DNA of 64,000 nt from Sphingomonas_B tabacisoli (lineage in GTDB: Bacteria; Pseudomonadota; Alphaproteobacteria; Sphingomonadales; Sphingomonadaceae), in the NCBI RefSeq assembly GCF_042678385.1, contig NZ_JBHUDY010000001.1:1550001-1614000 (forward strand). The letters run 5' to 3'. Position 1 is the stretch's first letter; each line of letters starts with the position of its first letter. Below are positions 19,001 through 25,075 of this stretch, one piece after another. The notes beneath the pieces were generated by a model. That model ran no database searches and had not been told where the DNA came from. It saw nothing but the letters and a program-made list of their open reading frames with translations. The position numbers and the translations under genes are program-made.

Positions 19001-19257
19001 TCGTGATCGACCGTATCCCGGCGGCGATCGCGGACACGGTGGAAGGAGCGCTCTCCAGCGCGGCCGATCCTGAAAAAGTCGCGGCGCTGCCGACCGTCAC
19101 GCTGATCACGACGATCGACGCCGGACAGCTTCGCACCGAGCCGGTGATTTCGGACCCGGTCTCCGGCGGCGGCAACCCGAGCCTGTGGGAAAGCCCCGAA
19201 GATCAGGACGAACGGCAACGCGACCGCCCCGCGCCCTCGAAGGGAGGCGACCAATGA
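10006..19257 (+). CDS. Giant filamentous-haemagglutinin-like secreted adhesin (TpsA)
   Basis: A 3083-residue exoprotein. ATG 10006 follows AGGAG (9994-9998), and the product opens with a signal peptide ending THPAHAQ-like (TPAHAQ). The TPS secretion domain covers about residues 33-330; the diagnostic block VWFFSPGGVILGPNASFDVGS is near residue 140. Residues about 685-2010 are extremely glycine- and alanine-rich with repeated GGNGG/FGGDG units. Residues about 2160-2650 are beta-helix-like with recurring TGDI/TGNI/TGSI turns. The only cysteines of the mature chain are Cys2974 and Cys2980, just before a proline-rich segment and a charged tail. Adhesion or matrix function is inferred; no toxin domain is visible at the C-terminus. 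Confidence 0.92.
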   Translation: MLIRPKSHLLRRCITGTSAIALATALATPAHAQLSYNAPDPVVRSGNVTFSRGVTPGVETYNVNSSTAVLDFTPNDAAIGGGPIGFQNAGTTATYQSNSNFTVLNRIVAADQSRPIQFDGTVKSQIVNPATGLGTPGGAVWFFSPGGVILGPNASFDVGSLLLSTGDPTGGTGTIGSTTSFTLNSAAGSNAAVTLNPGARITASPEGSYVALVAPVINQGGNVRVNGSAAYVAAEQATLSINQGLFDISVAVGSDGGGTPLTHNGSTGGPSSTGPGDNHGIYMVAVPKNTAITMLISPNDQLGFDTAASASIENGVIYLQSGSGISTPATTGPLAARIPQLPVAPFDSNIRIMAGNVTSRLIAQAASDVTLLPDVNTRSLTLAQDALLFGGRTASLESFGNDTINAAGNLTFFSVGPTTPGTVQMTIAGGDTVTVAGALEAYTDRFAGRTLPANYPSDGGLSNIVIGGGTLNAGSVRVSADESYLAGSPQASNKGGQAQIIVQSGGTLNVTSNLDISARGLSEGQATGGSAGIFVDGGTVKVGGAYSATADAVGAQVTAGSANFTHQSKGGSAFLSIGANGSDVQVTGAISLSTKATGSTVDPLVGGLGGAANGGNSSIIAGPVSAGTSSIKAGSVSLVSGATAGSAGATAQLATGGNAVGGTSAIALVTNSSLTVSGAMTVDSRAVGGNGGNGGGGGSATGGAVSTILQGGNISFGAGTLSLAVTGGRGSTGPAGTAAGAGGAALLGGGAGFNVTSSGVATGTSLTIFNEAFGGNGGLIGPGTAPGAGGVAATTFVGVFIDTGGQLTLTQNLSGDTESFGGDAGGGTNAASQSGGASQSGSLTINVQNGSLTASRLSLDTESFGGDGFTGGNAIGGNLNIQTGASGTITAANGYSLDTETFGGSGANIGGTGGQSLSGAISIDSSGVMTLGGITADTESFGGDGFTAGDAVSSNLTLSTAATGRIVISSGSISLDTLSFGGNANAGGSGGKATSALASIFNQGTFDSSATSVSIDSSAFGGDVNGGASGIGGAALPGTASIVQSGGTMIFRSAVQLTATGHGGNGSGAIGGGGGAANGGTAQVFANSGALTIGDLDMEARAVGGTAGSGDANSAGGNGGAALSGGGIDVSANGAGVLTIASLFADASATGGIGGSGFNNTGLAGSGGAAFSSRIGFGANNGGQLNSTGLVNLVNTARGGVTGIGIGQAGTTGGAATSGRIDVFANGGGKVQALTLLARTEADGGDGIATGSDGGDATGGTVNFGPDTNSTLTLTSTSGNAISIITTSFGGDNSGGGDKVAGFGKAGDVNMFANGSLQAGAGGSALIEARGVGGDYTALDAAGVAGAGFGGNAQLNVNRGDASFGAFSMDAGGFGGSAAGAGTGALGRGGHARLSTNGVFAGGGNGGNTLSFASTVSLNVDGFGGSSNTGLGGLGQGGASTLGGGIEIHSLGGTITFKQSVDLETRGSGGSGSGAGGGNGFGGTANVIAFGGKIDLQQSLLGSASGFGGDATEVGVTGVGGVGTGGTIGVFTQRGAAGVPAATPTSLSLNSVQFQADGFGGSGVAAGGGGVGGTAQVTAQGAPISVVDSIFVQANGTGGSYSGTGTANAGRGQGGLALVSAQTGGALSIADRVEARATGTGGSASAANGGSAGDGFGGTAQFASFGPAGSSRNTVNIVGNLLLDASGEGGSGGDKSTVGGRGAGGGAVDRNGNAIGTGTGALVIGNFGDVTLGNSVEIEVSGRGGAGSAAGGDGFGGLGLIDSVAGTITMAATSPTFIDAAGEGGDAFNASIGGRGGNGYGGSGGIHSRSGAATVNPSSTPSRITLGAVSISMTGQGGAAGTGAPGQVGGIGGDGFGGNSAVYAEAGRGHLVLGDLNVLMAGVGGAGGTGGAADVNGVGGAGGVGGIGTGGFAANTGTISGPDTPENSGNTIFGNVTLSAFGFGGVGGDGTAGGVGGAGGAGVGGQANLLVRGSPVTAGNVNAMASAAGGSGGAGSTQGAAGGSTGGVAGLLVTNRFQRTERGALTATNVSGSAFAFGDPTNKAVPNVAGAVDIEFVNSDATLDTLSFAASGRDKPTVIPASIVSLDNSNVTVRNGTELSIVGDLSLNAFNNAVFRTNSLFLDVTGSLVPPAAGAATPGLLDIATDFNANFGGDFVTLASFNVNGSVSIEAGGALQTGDITAGDAVSLQGGKSITVGKVAAAHDVSLQSGGAITAGDIAGGNGQPFGNIALTAGGNIAVGNMTAADSIVASAGGSLTAGKVTAALGDPSEVSGEVSLSAAGAISLGDIQAASVDIFVFDSLTLNLDKSFNVAAGSPAFYVIGDDFVLPADFTNAVLTISDLNFDDRGTVLLNGKLVDSAGIFAPGSGSFVFSPTGPNDPFNFPVANGPRNTVISTGFVPGANSLKLLVNDTNNGIFGNILPAVNISGGSIAATVTFSRGSVTPAPIQTGAISAERVTITGKADITTGNLKAADLYAGISTDDDFLVGIATNGNIRTGSISSLEYVGLESVMGSITTGAIDMGKSALLLAKTNVSTGAITGGMGANNDVFVSNSSIVDSNPAFADLKLDTIFSDLGNFDPAVLSTATPVRLDGRFVASGAITTGGFAGAATGGFQTGSITAPNRLLLDSGAGLSLGDLATNGALSLNASGALTTGNLTANTVNLKATQGVTTRAITAAGAVTVTAGTLASFGGVVSAPQITVSSADLQLDAAGAPGTLGTASTSQLTLNVTNTLPVTFGGSAAGAGYTITGTEAQGLRAQNVSLVTSDPITPIFMDSVNLSGADIGALRIKGGSITVNGAFTLANAAASNRVTLDSNDTISVVTDRGGALALTGSSSNPGTLTLIGNTIVVGTRTVLSQLGATNRADLLAAPSGPTPVPEGFVRAGRLEFQASSLLAIQNSGSATQYAGFSAGSGGMQVSNRQDTTPLAVLIFGRAADASGNFKTNNDTLALVNFGSATPGGTKNLTADSAVNTCLVSTGCGTVSPPPAGEGPLPPPQEIVIDRIPAAIADTVEGALSSAADPEKVAALPTVTLITTIDAGQLRTEPVISDPVSGGGNPSLWESPEDQDERQRDRPAPSKGGDQ
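12451..13100 (+). repeat. Tandem DTESFGGD-type repeats inside the adhesin gene
   Basis: Six imperfect repeats of about 38-44 codons, each opening with a variant of LDTESFGGDG (DTESFGG, DTESFGG, DTETFGG, DTESFGG, DTLSFGG, DSSAFGG) near 12451, 12583, 12697, 12811, 12931 and 13051. Spacing is 114-132 bases. Similar but more diverged FGG units continue to about 16000. The regular period suggests successive rungs of a beta-helix. Copies differ at the DNA level, so this is old protein-level repetition rather than recent duplication. Confidence 0.7.
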
Positions 19258-22200
19258 GCAAGGCATCCCTCGTCGCCATCGCCGCAACGGCTGCCGCTCT
19301 CGCCCAGCCGGCCTCGGCTGCCGCGCCTGAACGGCTGAGCATTCAGGAAAGCTTCCGCATCGGCAACGCCGGGGTGCGCTGCACGGCGCAGCTTCGCCCG
19401 CTCGACCCGAAGCTGAAAAGCATGTTCGACCGCGGCTATGCGATCGTGTGCCGCGACGCGGCGGCTCCGGTCGGGTTCCTCTACGAACTGAAGGGCGGCG
19501 ACCAGGCGCGATTGGCGGAAGCGGACCGGCGCTGCGACGCGCCCACGGCAGCCGACGTGCCGGGCGTGACCGGAGCCAAAGTTCAGGAGTGCGAGGGGAG
19601 CGATATGCTCCGCTACCGCACTTACACCGTGGCGCGGGGCGATGCGCTCTACGCCTCCCAAGGGCTGTCGGGCTATGATTCCGCCCTGAAACTCGGGCTG
19701 GCGAGCATCGTGACCGACCGGCCAGTTGCGGGCGAAGTCCAGGTCGCGGTGACGGCTGCGGGCGATCCAGCGGCTTTCGCACGCGTCCAGGCCGGCGCGC
19801 TGGACCCGGACGGCGCGCTCTCCGAAGCCTATGCGCGCAACAATGCCGGCAACTACGCCGAGGCGGCCGAATTCTTCCAGACGCTGTACGACCGTACCGT
19901 CGGCGGCACCGATTCGAGCAAGGCCACGGAATATCTGGTCAACCAGGGCCTGCAGCAGTCCAATCTCGGCAATATGCCGGCGGCCGACGATGCCTTCACC
20001 CAGGCGGAGGCGCGGGGCGCTGGGGACAGCCCCATCGCCGGCCGATTGCTGCGCAATTACCGCGCGATCCACCAGATGAACCAGCGCCGGCCGCGGCAGG
20101 CGCTGCAAGAGCTCGACCGCAAGGTCGCCGCCGTCGATCGCTACGCGACGGAGTCGGTCGTCGGCGCCGAGATCACGCCGCGCCTTGCCGAAGAGATCAA
20201 TCGCGCGAACGCGTCGCTCAATCGTACCCAGGGGCTGGATTCGCGGCTGACGCAGTATGAGCGCGCGCAGATCCTCGACGCGCAGGCCGAGCAATTGCGC
20301 GGCGTCGCGCTGCGCATGCAGCGGCGTTATCCGGAAGCGCTGCAGGCGCTCGAGCGGGCCGACCAGGCACTGGCGTCGGTGCGGCAGGGCCGTGTCGTCT
20401 CGACGGCGTTCATGCGGTCCGAGGCAATCGGCGAAGCGGCGCTGATCCGGGAGACCACCGGCAATCCCGGCGCGGCGGAAGCGTCGTTCAAGAATGCGAT
20501 CGGGCTGCTGGAAATCAGCTATCCCGACTCCGCCTCGCTGCTGCAGGCGCGGAGCCGACTAGCTGCGTTCTACGCGCGGCAGGGGCGGGCCGACGAGGCC
20601 ATGAAGCTCTACCAGCAGGTGGTGGCCGATAGCGAGCAGGTGTCCGGCGCCGCGGCGGCGGTGCGCCAGGCGCTGGCGCCGTATTTCGCGCTGCTCGCCC
20701 AGCGTTCGGCATCCGATCCCGCCGCGGCATCGGCGATGTTCGCGGCGAACCAGGTCTTCGTCCGTCCCGGCGTCGCGCAAACTCAGGCCGTGCTCGCTCG
20801 TGAGCTGTCGGAAGGCGACGACGAAGCCGCGATGCTGTTTCGCGAGGCGGTCAACCAGTCGCGCGAAGTCGTGCGTCAGACGGGCGAGATTTCGATGCTC
20901 GCCGCAGCCAATCCGGCGGACGGATCGGACGCCGCCAAGATGCTCGCTGCCGCGCGCACCCGGCTTGCGGATCTGGAGAAGGAGCAGACGGCGCTTCAGG
21001 CCAAGCTCAGCAAATATCCGCGCTACAAGGTACTGTCGCCGCAGACGCTGACCTTGGCCGACCTTCAGAAGACGCTGAAGCCCGGCGAGGCCTATTACCA
21101 GCTCCGGCTTGTCGGCGAGGACGCCTATGCGGTGTTCGCGACGCCGCAGCGGACGCAAGCGATCAAGCTCACCACGACCGCGGCGCAGCTCGGCGAAGCG
21201 GTCGCCAAGCTGCGCGACACGATCGTCAGCGTGGACAATGGCCAGCTTGTCACCTTGCCGTTCGACGTGGTGCGGGCGCGCCAGCTTTACCGGACGATGT
21301 TCGATCCGCTCGGGCCCGATGCGCTGAAGGGCGTCACGCATCTGGTCGTCGAGCCGGACGGGCCGCTACTCCAGCTTCCGCCCACTCTCCTCGTCACCGA
21401 TCAGACCGGCGTCGACGCCTATCTGGCGCGGACCGCAAAGAAAGACGCCGACAAATTCGATATGCGCGGCATCGCCTGGCTCGGCCGCGATCGCGAAGTG
21501 ACGACGGCCGTGTCGGCGCGGTCGTTCACCGATGTGCGCCAGATCGCGCCGTCGAACGGCAAGCGCGCCTATCTCGGCCTGGGCGAGAATGCGCCGCCGT
21601 TCACCGCTGCGAGCTTCCTGTCGACGGGCGGCCCCGCGCGCGGCGATTGCGACTGGCCACTCGAAACCTGGAGTCATCCGATCTCCTCGGCCGAGCTGCA
21701 GTTTGCGCGAACCGCGATGGGCGGCCGGCAATCGACGGTGCTCACGGGTTCCGATTTCTCGGACACCGCTATCGAGAAATTGCCGGACCTGCGGGATTAT
21801 CGCGTGCTGCACTTTGCGACCCACGGCCTGGTGACGGCGCCGCGGCCGCAATGCCCGGCGCGTCCGGCGCTGCTCACCTCCTTCGGCGGCCCCAATTCGG
21901 ACGGGCTGCTGAGCTTCAAGGAAGTTTTCGATCTGAAGCTGGATGCCGATTATGTGATCCTGTCCGCCTGCGACACGGCGGGGATGGCGACGGTCAAGGC
22001 GACGCGCGAGGCCGGCGTCGAGACGGGCGGCAATTACGCATTGGACGGTCTGGTCCGCGCCTTTGTCGGTGCCGGGGCACGCGGCGTGATCGCGAGCCAT
22101 TGGCCGGTGCCCGACGATTACGACGCCACCAAGCGGCTGATCACCGGCCTGTTCAGCGCGCCGCCGGGGACGCCCGCCGGTCAGGCGCTTCGGGAAGCGC

Positions 22201-22298
22201 AGGTGAAGCTGATGGACGATGCGAACACCTCGCACCCCTATTATTGGGCGGCGTTCGCGATCGTCGGCGATGCGGAGCGGCCGTTGCTGCAGAAATAG
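19254..22298 (+). CDS. Exported TPR-CHAT protein (caspase-fold peptidase)
   Basis: A 1014-residue protein whose ATG overlaps the adhesin stop codon as ATGA. It starts with a signal peptide (LAQPASAAA). A unique N-terminal domain of about 180 residues precedes tetratricopeptide-like helices (about 185-600, with NAGNYAEAAEFFQTLYD and RRYPEALQALERA). A C-terminal CHAT domain occupies about 700-1010. The catalytic dyad is intact: His857 in HFATHG and Cys906 in SACDTA, followed by VGAGARGVIASHWPV. CHAT proteins are caspase-like proteases. Export together with a TPS adhesin suggests that it processes the adhesin or an envelope target; that link is inferred from gene coupling only. Confidence 0.9.
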   Translation: MSKASLVAIAATAAALAQPASAAAPERLSIQESFRIGNAGVRCTAQLRPLDPKLKSMFDRGYAIVCRDAAAPVGFLYELKGGDQARLAEADRRCDAPTAADVPGVTGAKVQECEGSDMLRYRTYTVARGDALYASQGLSGYDSALKLGLASIVTDRPVAGEVQVAVTAAGDPAAFARVQAGALDPDGALSEAYARNNAGNYAEAAEFFQTLYDRTVGGTDSSKATEYLVNQGLQQSNLGNMPAADDAFTQAEARGAGDSPIAGRLLRNYRAIHQMNQRRPRQALQELDRKVAAVDRYATESVVGAEITPRLAEEINRANASLNRTQGLDSRLTQYERAQILDAQAEQLRGVALRMQRRYPEALQALERADQALASVRQGRVVSTAFMRSEAIGEAALIRETTGNPGAAEASFKNAIGLLEISYPDSASLLQARSRLAAFYARQGRADEAMKLYQQVVADSEQVSGAAAAVRQALAPYFALLAQRSASDPAAASAMFAANQVFVRPGVAQTQAVLARELSEGDDEAAMLFREAVNQSREVVRQTGEISMLAAANPADGSDAAKMLAAARTRLADLEKEQTALQAKLSKYPRYKVLSPQTLTLADLQKTLKPGEAYYQLRLVGEDAYAVFATPQRTQAIKLTTTAAQLGEAVAKLRDTIVSVDNGQLVTLPFDVVRARQLYRTMFDPLGPDALKGVTHLVVEPDGPLLQLPPTLLVTDQTGVDAYLARTAKKDADKFDMRGIAWLGRDREVTTAVSARSFTDVRQIAPSNGKRAYLGLGENAPPFTAASFLSTGGPARGDCDWPLETWSHPISSAELQFARTAMGGRQSTVLTGSDFSDTAIEKLPDLRDYRVLHFATHGLVTAPRPQCPARPALLTSFGGPNSDGLLSFKEVFDLKLDADYVILSACDTAGMATVKATREAGVETGGNYALDGLVRAFVGAGARGVIASHWPVPDDYDATKRLITGLFSAPPGTPAGQALREAQVKLMDDANTSHPYYWAAFAIVGDAERPLLQK

Positions 22299-22314
22299 CG
22301 GCAGCGGCGTTCGC

Positions 22315-22677
22315 TCAGTCCGCTTCGCTCATACCGAGGCTATCGCGCACGGCCGATTCGAGCTCGTGCGGGCGGAAGGGCTTCGGCAGATAGATCGTGT
22401 CGGGCAGTCGCTTTCCGGTGCTTGGAAAGCCAGAGATGTAGATGACGGGAAGGTCGGGCTTGAGCGCCCGCGCCAGCTCCGCGACTTCCCAGCCGCTGAT
22501 CCCGCCCAATCGGATATCGGTGATCAGCAGATCGATGGCCGAAGGGGAAAAGGCATCGAGCGCCTCTTCCCCGCTCGCCGCTTCGACCGGTTCCAGTCCC
22601 AGGCCATCGACGCAATCCGCCATCACCATTCGGATGAACGGCTCGTCGTCCACACACAACACGCGCCCCTTCGCCAC
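22315..22677 (-). CDS. Stand-alone response regulator receiver protein
   Basis: A 120-residue CheY-like receiver without an output domain. The acidic pocket is Asp10-Asp11, the phospho-acceptor Asp54 lies in LLITDIRLGG, the switch serine is in YISGF and the conserved lysine is Lys99 in LPKPF. The start is GTG 22677. An EcfG-type promoter lies 46 bases upstream, suggesting that it belongs to the general stress response, where single-domain regulators are common in alphaproteobacteria. The motif around Lys99 is not the FATGUY signature of that special subgroup. No cognate kinase is adjacent. Confidence 0.85.
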   Translation of the reverse strand: MAKGRVLCVDDEPFIRMVMADCVDGLGLEPVEAASGEEALDAFSPSAIDLLITDIRLGGISGWEVAELARALKPDLPVIYISGFPSTGKRLPDTIYLPKPFRPHELESAVRDSLGMSEAD

Positions 22678-22722
22678 GCCTCGCGCCCCTTTTCGGCTGG
22701 CTTCGATACTCTTTTCTAGTGC

Positions 22723-22747
22723 AACACCACAGGAGCAGGATCGTTCC
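22723..22747 (-). promoter_or_regulatory. EcfG (general stress response) promoter candidate
   Basis: On the minus strand GGAAC (22747-22743) is followed after 17 bases by GTT (22725-22723). The alphaproteobacterial EcfG consensus is GGAAC-N16/17-(C)GTT. It points at the response regulator whose start codon is 46 bases downstream. Confidence 0.6.
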
Positions 22748-22771
22748 GAGGTCGTTTCGACATTGTTGAAA

Positions 22772-23299
22772 TCAGTGCTCGCGCAGGCGCGGCATCAGCT
22801 CGACGAAGTTGCAGGGCGCGTGGCGGCTGTCGAGCTGGGGGGCGAGAATGCCGTCCCAACCATCCTTGACCGCACCGGTCGAGCCGGGGAGGGCGAAGAT
22901 ATAGGTGCCGCGCACCACCACCGCGCATGCGCGCGATTGGATCGTCGAAGTGCCGATCGTCTGGTAGCTCAGCCAGCGGAACAGCTCGCCGAAACCGGGA
23001 ATGTCCTTGCCGCCCAGAGCCTGCAACGCTTCGGGCGTGACGTCGCGACCGGTGACGCCGGTGCCGCCGGTGGAAATCACGCAGTCGATGTCGGGATCGT
23101 CGACCCAATTGTGAAAGCGCGCCGCCAGATCGTCGAGCTCATCGCGGCAGATCGTGCGAGCGGCGAGGATATGCCCGGCCTGGGTGAGCCGTTCGACAAG
23201 CACGTCGCCGGATTTGTCTTCCGCCGGTCCGCGCGTATCCGAGATTGTCAGGACGGCAATCCGGACAGGCTTGAACGGGCGGCTTTCGTCAATTGGCAC
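22772..23299 (-). CDS. moaB: Molybdenum cofactor biosynthesis protein MoaB
   Basis: A 175-residue MoaB/MogA-family protein, which adenylylates molybdopterin (or an equivalent step) before metal insertion. Motifs: VLTISDTRGPAEDKSGD near the start, then VISTGGTGVTGRDVTPEAL, the substrate-binding and GTG signature of the family, and YIFALPGSTGAVKDGW. The length equals that of E. coli MoaB. The GTG start at 23299 overlaps the end of the transglycosylase gene by 11 bases, so the genes are translationally coupled. No other molybdopterin genes are in the window. Confidence 0.88.
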   Translation of the reverse strand: MPIDESRPFKPVRIAVLTISDTRGPAEDKSGDVLVERLTQAGHILAARTICRDELDDLAARFHNWVDDPDIDCVISTGGTGVTGRDVTPEALQALGGKDIPGFGELFRWLSYQTIGTSTIQSRACAVVVRGTYIFALPGSTGAVKDGWDGILAPQLDSRHAPCNFVELMPRLREH

Positions 23300-25073
23300 C
23301 GGTGCTCTGCACCTCCGCCCGTGCGACCTCGACAGGGGCGTGATGCTCGATCCGCACGGCCTGCGCGCCCGGCAGGCCGGGGAAGCGCGGCCACATGCCC
23401 TGCGCCATGGCCTTGAGGCTGGGCGCCGGCTTGCCGGCATTGCGCTGATACATCCAGTAGTTGCGGAGCACCGTCACCGCATAGCCGCGCGTTTCCCAGA
23501 AGGGGATCGACTCCATGTAGAGCAGCGGGTCTTCGCCGCCCTTTACCCGCGCATTCCACAGGTCGAGCATGCCGGGGCCGGCATTGTACGCCATGACCAC
23601 TTTCGGCAGCAGGCCGCCGGTTGCGCCATAGTCGCGGACCTGTTCGATTCGCGCTTGGCCGAAGTCGAGATTGACCGACGGGTTCAGCAACAGGCTGCGA
23701 TCGGGGGCCGTGATGCCGCGCCGCTTGGCAATGAGCTGCGCGGTGCCGGGCAGCACCTGCATGACGCCATAGGCGCCGGCGGGGCTGACCGCATCGGGCC
23801 GGAACCGGCTTTCCTGCAGAGCGTGCGCGTAGACGAGAGACTTGTCGACGCGCCAGCCACCCTGGGGCGACCAGTCCGGCGTCGGATAGCGGGCGGAGGC
23901 GCTTGCCTGCGCGCCGCTCGGCCCGTTGTGCGCCAGATAGAGTTGCGTCTCGGGCAGAGTCAGCCGCGCCGCCAGCGAGGCGAGAAATGCGTGGTCCTCG
24001 GGCCGGCCGATCCTCGCCTGGAATTTCAGCAGCTCGGCCGCGCGGTTGCGCTCGCCGATTTCCGCCAGGGCCTTGGCGAGACGGACGTTCGGAATCGTCG
24101 ACAGGCGCGCCCAATTGGTGGTGAGGCCGTCCTGCTCGGATGGTGGGAGTTGCTTGAGCCCGAGCGCCTGGGCAGCGAGGATGCCGTAGAAGGTCTCGCC
24201 ATACCGCGCCGCCGCGCGCAAGCGAGGCTGGATCTTTTCAGGCTGGCCCGCGGCCATCAGCGCGCGCGCGGCCCAATATTGGCCCGCAGCGAGAATGTCC
24301 GGATCGCCGCCGCGCTGGGCGACGGACGCGAACGCCTCGGCAGCGGCGGCGTAATCGTGCTGCCGCCAGGCGGCGAGGCCGACCGTCCAGTCTGCCTGCA
24401 CGCGCCAATCGCCTTCGCCGGTCCGGGCGAGCGAGGCGAGGCGGCGCGCATTGCCGTCGTCGCCGTTCAGATAATAGGACCAGGCGACGCGCTGCCGCCA
24501 TTCGGTCAGCGCCGCGCCGGACAGGTTCGGCTCCTGCGCCGCCAGGATCGCCTCGCAGCCCGCGGGATCGTCGATCTTGATCAGCGGCAGGATCTTCGGT
24601 GCGAGCTGAGCGGCGACCGGGTCGTTCTTCACCGAGTCGGTGCGCTCGCGGGCCGGCGCAGCGCCGAGCCAGATCATGCGTTGCTGCGAGGGCAGGGCAG
24701 GGACCGCGACCGCGCCGCGGGCCCTCGCCAATGCGGCAAGCTGGGGCGCCTGTGGGAGCCAGGGCGCCGCATTCAGCAACGCGACCAGCGCGTCGGCATT
24801 GTCGACCTTCGGCGAGCCTTTCAGCGTGTAGAGCTCGGCGCGCGCGTAGGATTTGAGGGGGCCGTCGGGCAGCGCCTCAATCTTCGCGGCGCCGTCGGTC
24901 CAGAGTTGCGCCTTCAAGTCGGCAAAGACGGCGAGGAAAGCGATGCGCTCCGCTTCGGTCAGCGCGGCAGGCAGTTGACCGATGCCCTGCGTTGCGGCGG
25001 CGTCGGGCGCGTTCGCCAGCGCGGGAGCCGCGATGGCGGCAGTCATCAGCGCGAGGGAAGAGATCCCGCGCAC
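23289..25073 (-). CDS. Soluble lytic murein transglycosylase (Slt-type)
   Basis: A 594-residue periplasmic enzyme that cleaves peptidoglycan glycan strands with formation of 1,6-anhydro-muramic ends. After a signal peptide (TAAIAAPALA) comes a long helical superhelix region (about 30-430) and a C-terminal lysozyme-like domain. The catalytic glutamate is in ALQESRF, followed by SPAGAYGVMQVLPGTA and YNAGPGML. The GTG start at 25073 is two bases past the UDG stop codon; longer in-frame starts would reach into that gene and lack a signal peptide. It forms an operon with the UDG-like gene and moaB. Confidence 0.9.
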   Translation of the reverse strand: MRGISSLALMTAAIAAPALANAPDAAATQGIGQLPAALTEAERIAFLAVFADLKAQLWTDGAAKIEALPDGPLKSYARAELYTLKGSPKVDNADALVALLNAAPWLPQAPQLAALARARGAVAVPALPSQQRMIWLGAAPARERTDSVKNDPVAAQLAPKILPLIKIDDPAGCEAILAAQEPNLSGAALTEWRQRVAWSYYLNGDDGNARRLASLARTGEGDWRVQADWTVGLAAWRQHDYAAAAEAFASVAQRGGDPDILAAGQYWAARALMAAGQPEKIQPRLRAAARYGETFYGILAAQALGLKQLPPSEQDGLTTNWARLSTIPNVRLAKALAEIGERNRAAELLKFQARIGRPEDHAFLASLAARLTLPETQLYLAHNGPSGAQASASARYPTPDWSPQGGWRVDKSLVYAHALQESRFRPDAVSPAGAYGVMQVLPGTAQLIAKRRGITAPDRSLLLNPSVNLDFGQARIEQVRDYGATGGLLPKVVMAYNAGPGMLDLWNARVKGGEDPLLYMESIPFWETRGYAVTVLRNYWMYQRNAGKPAPSLKAMAQGMWPRFPGLPGAQAVRIEHHAPVEVARAEVQSTGAN

Positions 25074-25075
25074 GA

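Noticed and set aside
22743..22757. Near-match to a GTTC-N7-GTTC LexA box
   Set aside because: The second half-site is GTTT and the first overlaps the EcfG -35 element; one mismatch in eight at this length is expected by chance.
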